From Billgrantia desiderata (lineage in GTDB: Bacteria > Pseudomonadota > Gammaproteobacteria > Pseudomonadales > Halomonadaceae), in assembly GCA_011742915.1 (NCBI GenBank), contig JAAQTN010000007.1, positions 1-64,000 of the forward strand: DNA of 64,000 bases, in the 5' to 3' direction. Both the position numbers and the translations under genes were made by a program. Of the stretch, positions 63,739-64,000 are shown piece by piece (within the stretch, counting starts at the first letter, position 1; every line of letters begins with the position of its first letter). The notes under the pieces were generated by a model. The model made no database searches, was not told where the DNA came from, and worked only from the letters and a program-made list of their open reading frames with translations.

Positions 63739-64000
63739 CGAAACGCCGTGCGATGGCCTTTCGATCACGATACTCGTCAAGCCCATCGAATAGATGGGAT
63801 AGTGTGCCGAGGCTCAGCTCTTCCACCATTGCCCAAGAAGGCAAGTGCGCAGGCTGGTCGTAGGTGAGCGCGTAATAGCGTGGGTAATTGTCGCGCTTGC
63901 GGCTCTCTTGTCGTGCCCGTTTGATTTCCTCGGGTACCTTCGCCCTCTCGATGCGTTCTATCTCTTTGTGATACTGACGGGTTTCCTTGGCGAGCTTGTC
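63739..64000 (-). pseudogene. Abi_2 family abortive-infection protein, upstream part (interrupted, runs off the window)
   Basis: Minus-strand frame without stops: DKLAKETRQYHKEIERIERAK..., RKRDNYPRYYALTYDQPAHLPSWAMVEELSLGTLSHLFDGLDEYRDRKAIARRF. It includes the Abi_2 segment 'PAHLPSWAMVEELSLGTLSHLF'. It reaches the IS target site and continues in frame as the C-terminal part at 62347-62001 once the element is taken out. The start of the gene lies beyond 64000. The coiled-coil-like Lys/Glu/Arg stretch before NYPRYY is usual in the family. Confidence 0.85.

Overview
The window reads as chromosomal DNA of a high-GC gammaproteobacterium, most likely a Halomonas-type member of the Halomonadaceae. 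This is an inference from gene content: TmcA, a FabY-type ketosynthase, GlnE beside AroQ, napEFDABC, several TRAP and tripartite tricarboxylate transporters, and ortho-pathway pca genes. No rRNA or tRNA gene was recognised.

Positions 1-29.4 kb are mostly housekeeping. They hold the start of a TRAP binding protein, tmcA, pepD, a DJ-1/PfpI protein, a His-rich periplasmic protein, dps, several small lipoproteins, a DUF1007 plus NicO metal-export pair, a HIT protein, thioesterase/DUF1622, an AtoE-type carrier, a MATE pump, ferredoxin, coaD, fabY, a trmB-like methyltransferase, an SMR pump, PBP4, dgkA, glnE, biosynthetic aroQ and the periplasmic nitrate reductase operon napEFDABC. A HAD phosphatase follows.

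Positions 30-62 kb form a large catabolic island for quinate/shikimate-type compounds. A tctCBA transporter operon diverges from a quiC/shikimate-dehydrogenase/aroQ-pseudogene operon. A facing operon encodes a GntR regulator, a second quiC, a catabolic aroQ and a second shikimate dehydrogenase. Both routes should yield protocatechuate. Next comes a complete lower meta-cleavage set (extradiol dioxygenase, tautomerase, oxalocrotonate decarboxylase, oxopentenoate hydratase, aldolase, acetaldehyde dehydrogenase, CMD-family protein), divergent from a TRAP transporter. A flavoprotein plus TIM-barrel module with an AEC carrier and its own IclR regulator follows, and then the ortho branch: pcaR-like regulator, pcaB, pcaI, pcaJ, pcaF and a pcaD-pcaC fusion. 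Neither protocatechuate 3,4-dioxygenase (pcaGH) nor a hydroxymuconic semialdehyde dehydrogenase is in the window.

Three operator families tie the island together. GTTCG triple repeats, with a constant 19-nt step, lie at tctC/quiC, pcaR/pcaB and pcaI. TTTGCATGCAAA palindromes lie on both sides of the meta/TRAP intergenic region. CTAGAACYATGTTCMAG palindromes lie before the IclR/AEC operon and before the flavoprotein operon.

The right end is accessory DNA. An IS256-family element (62348-63729, 26-bp inverted ends, perfect 9-bp target duplication) interrupts an Abi_2-type abortive-infection gene, which reads in frame again once the insertion is removed and runs off the window.
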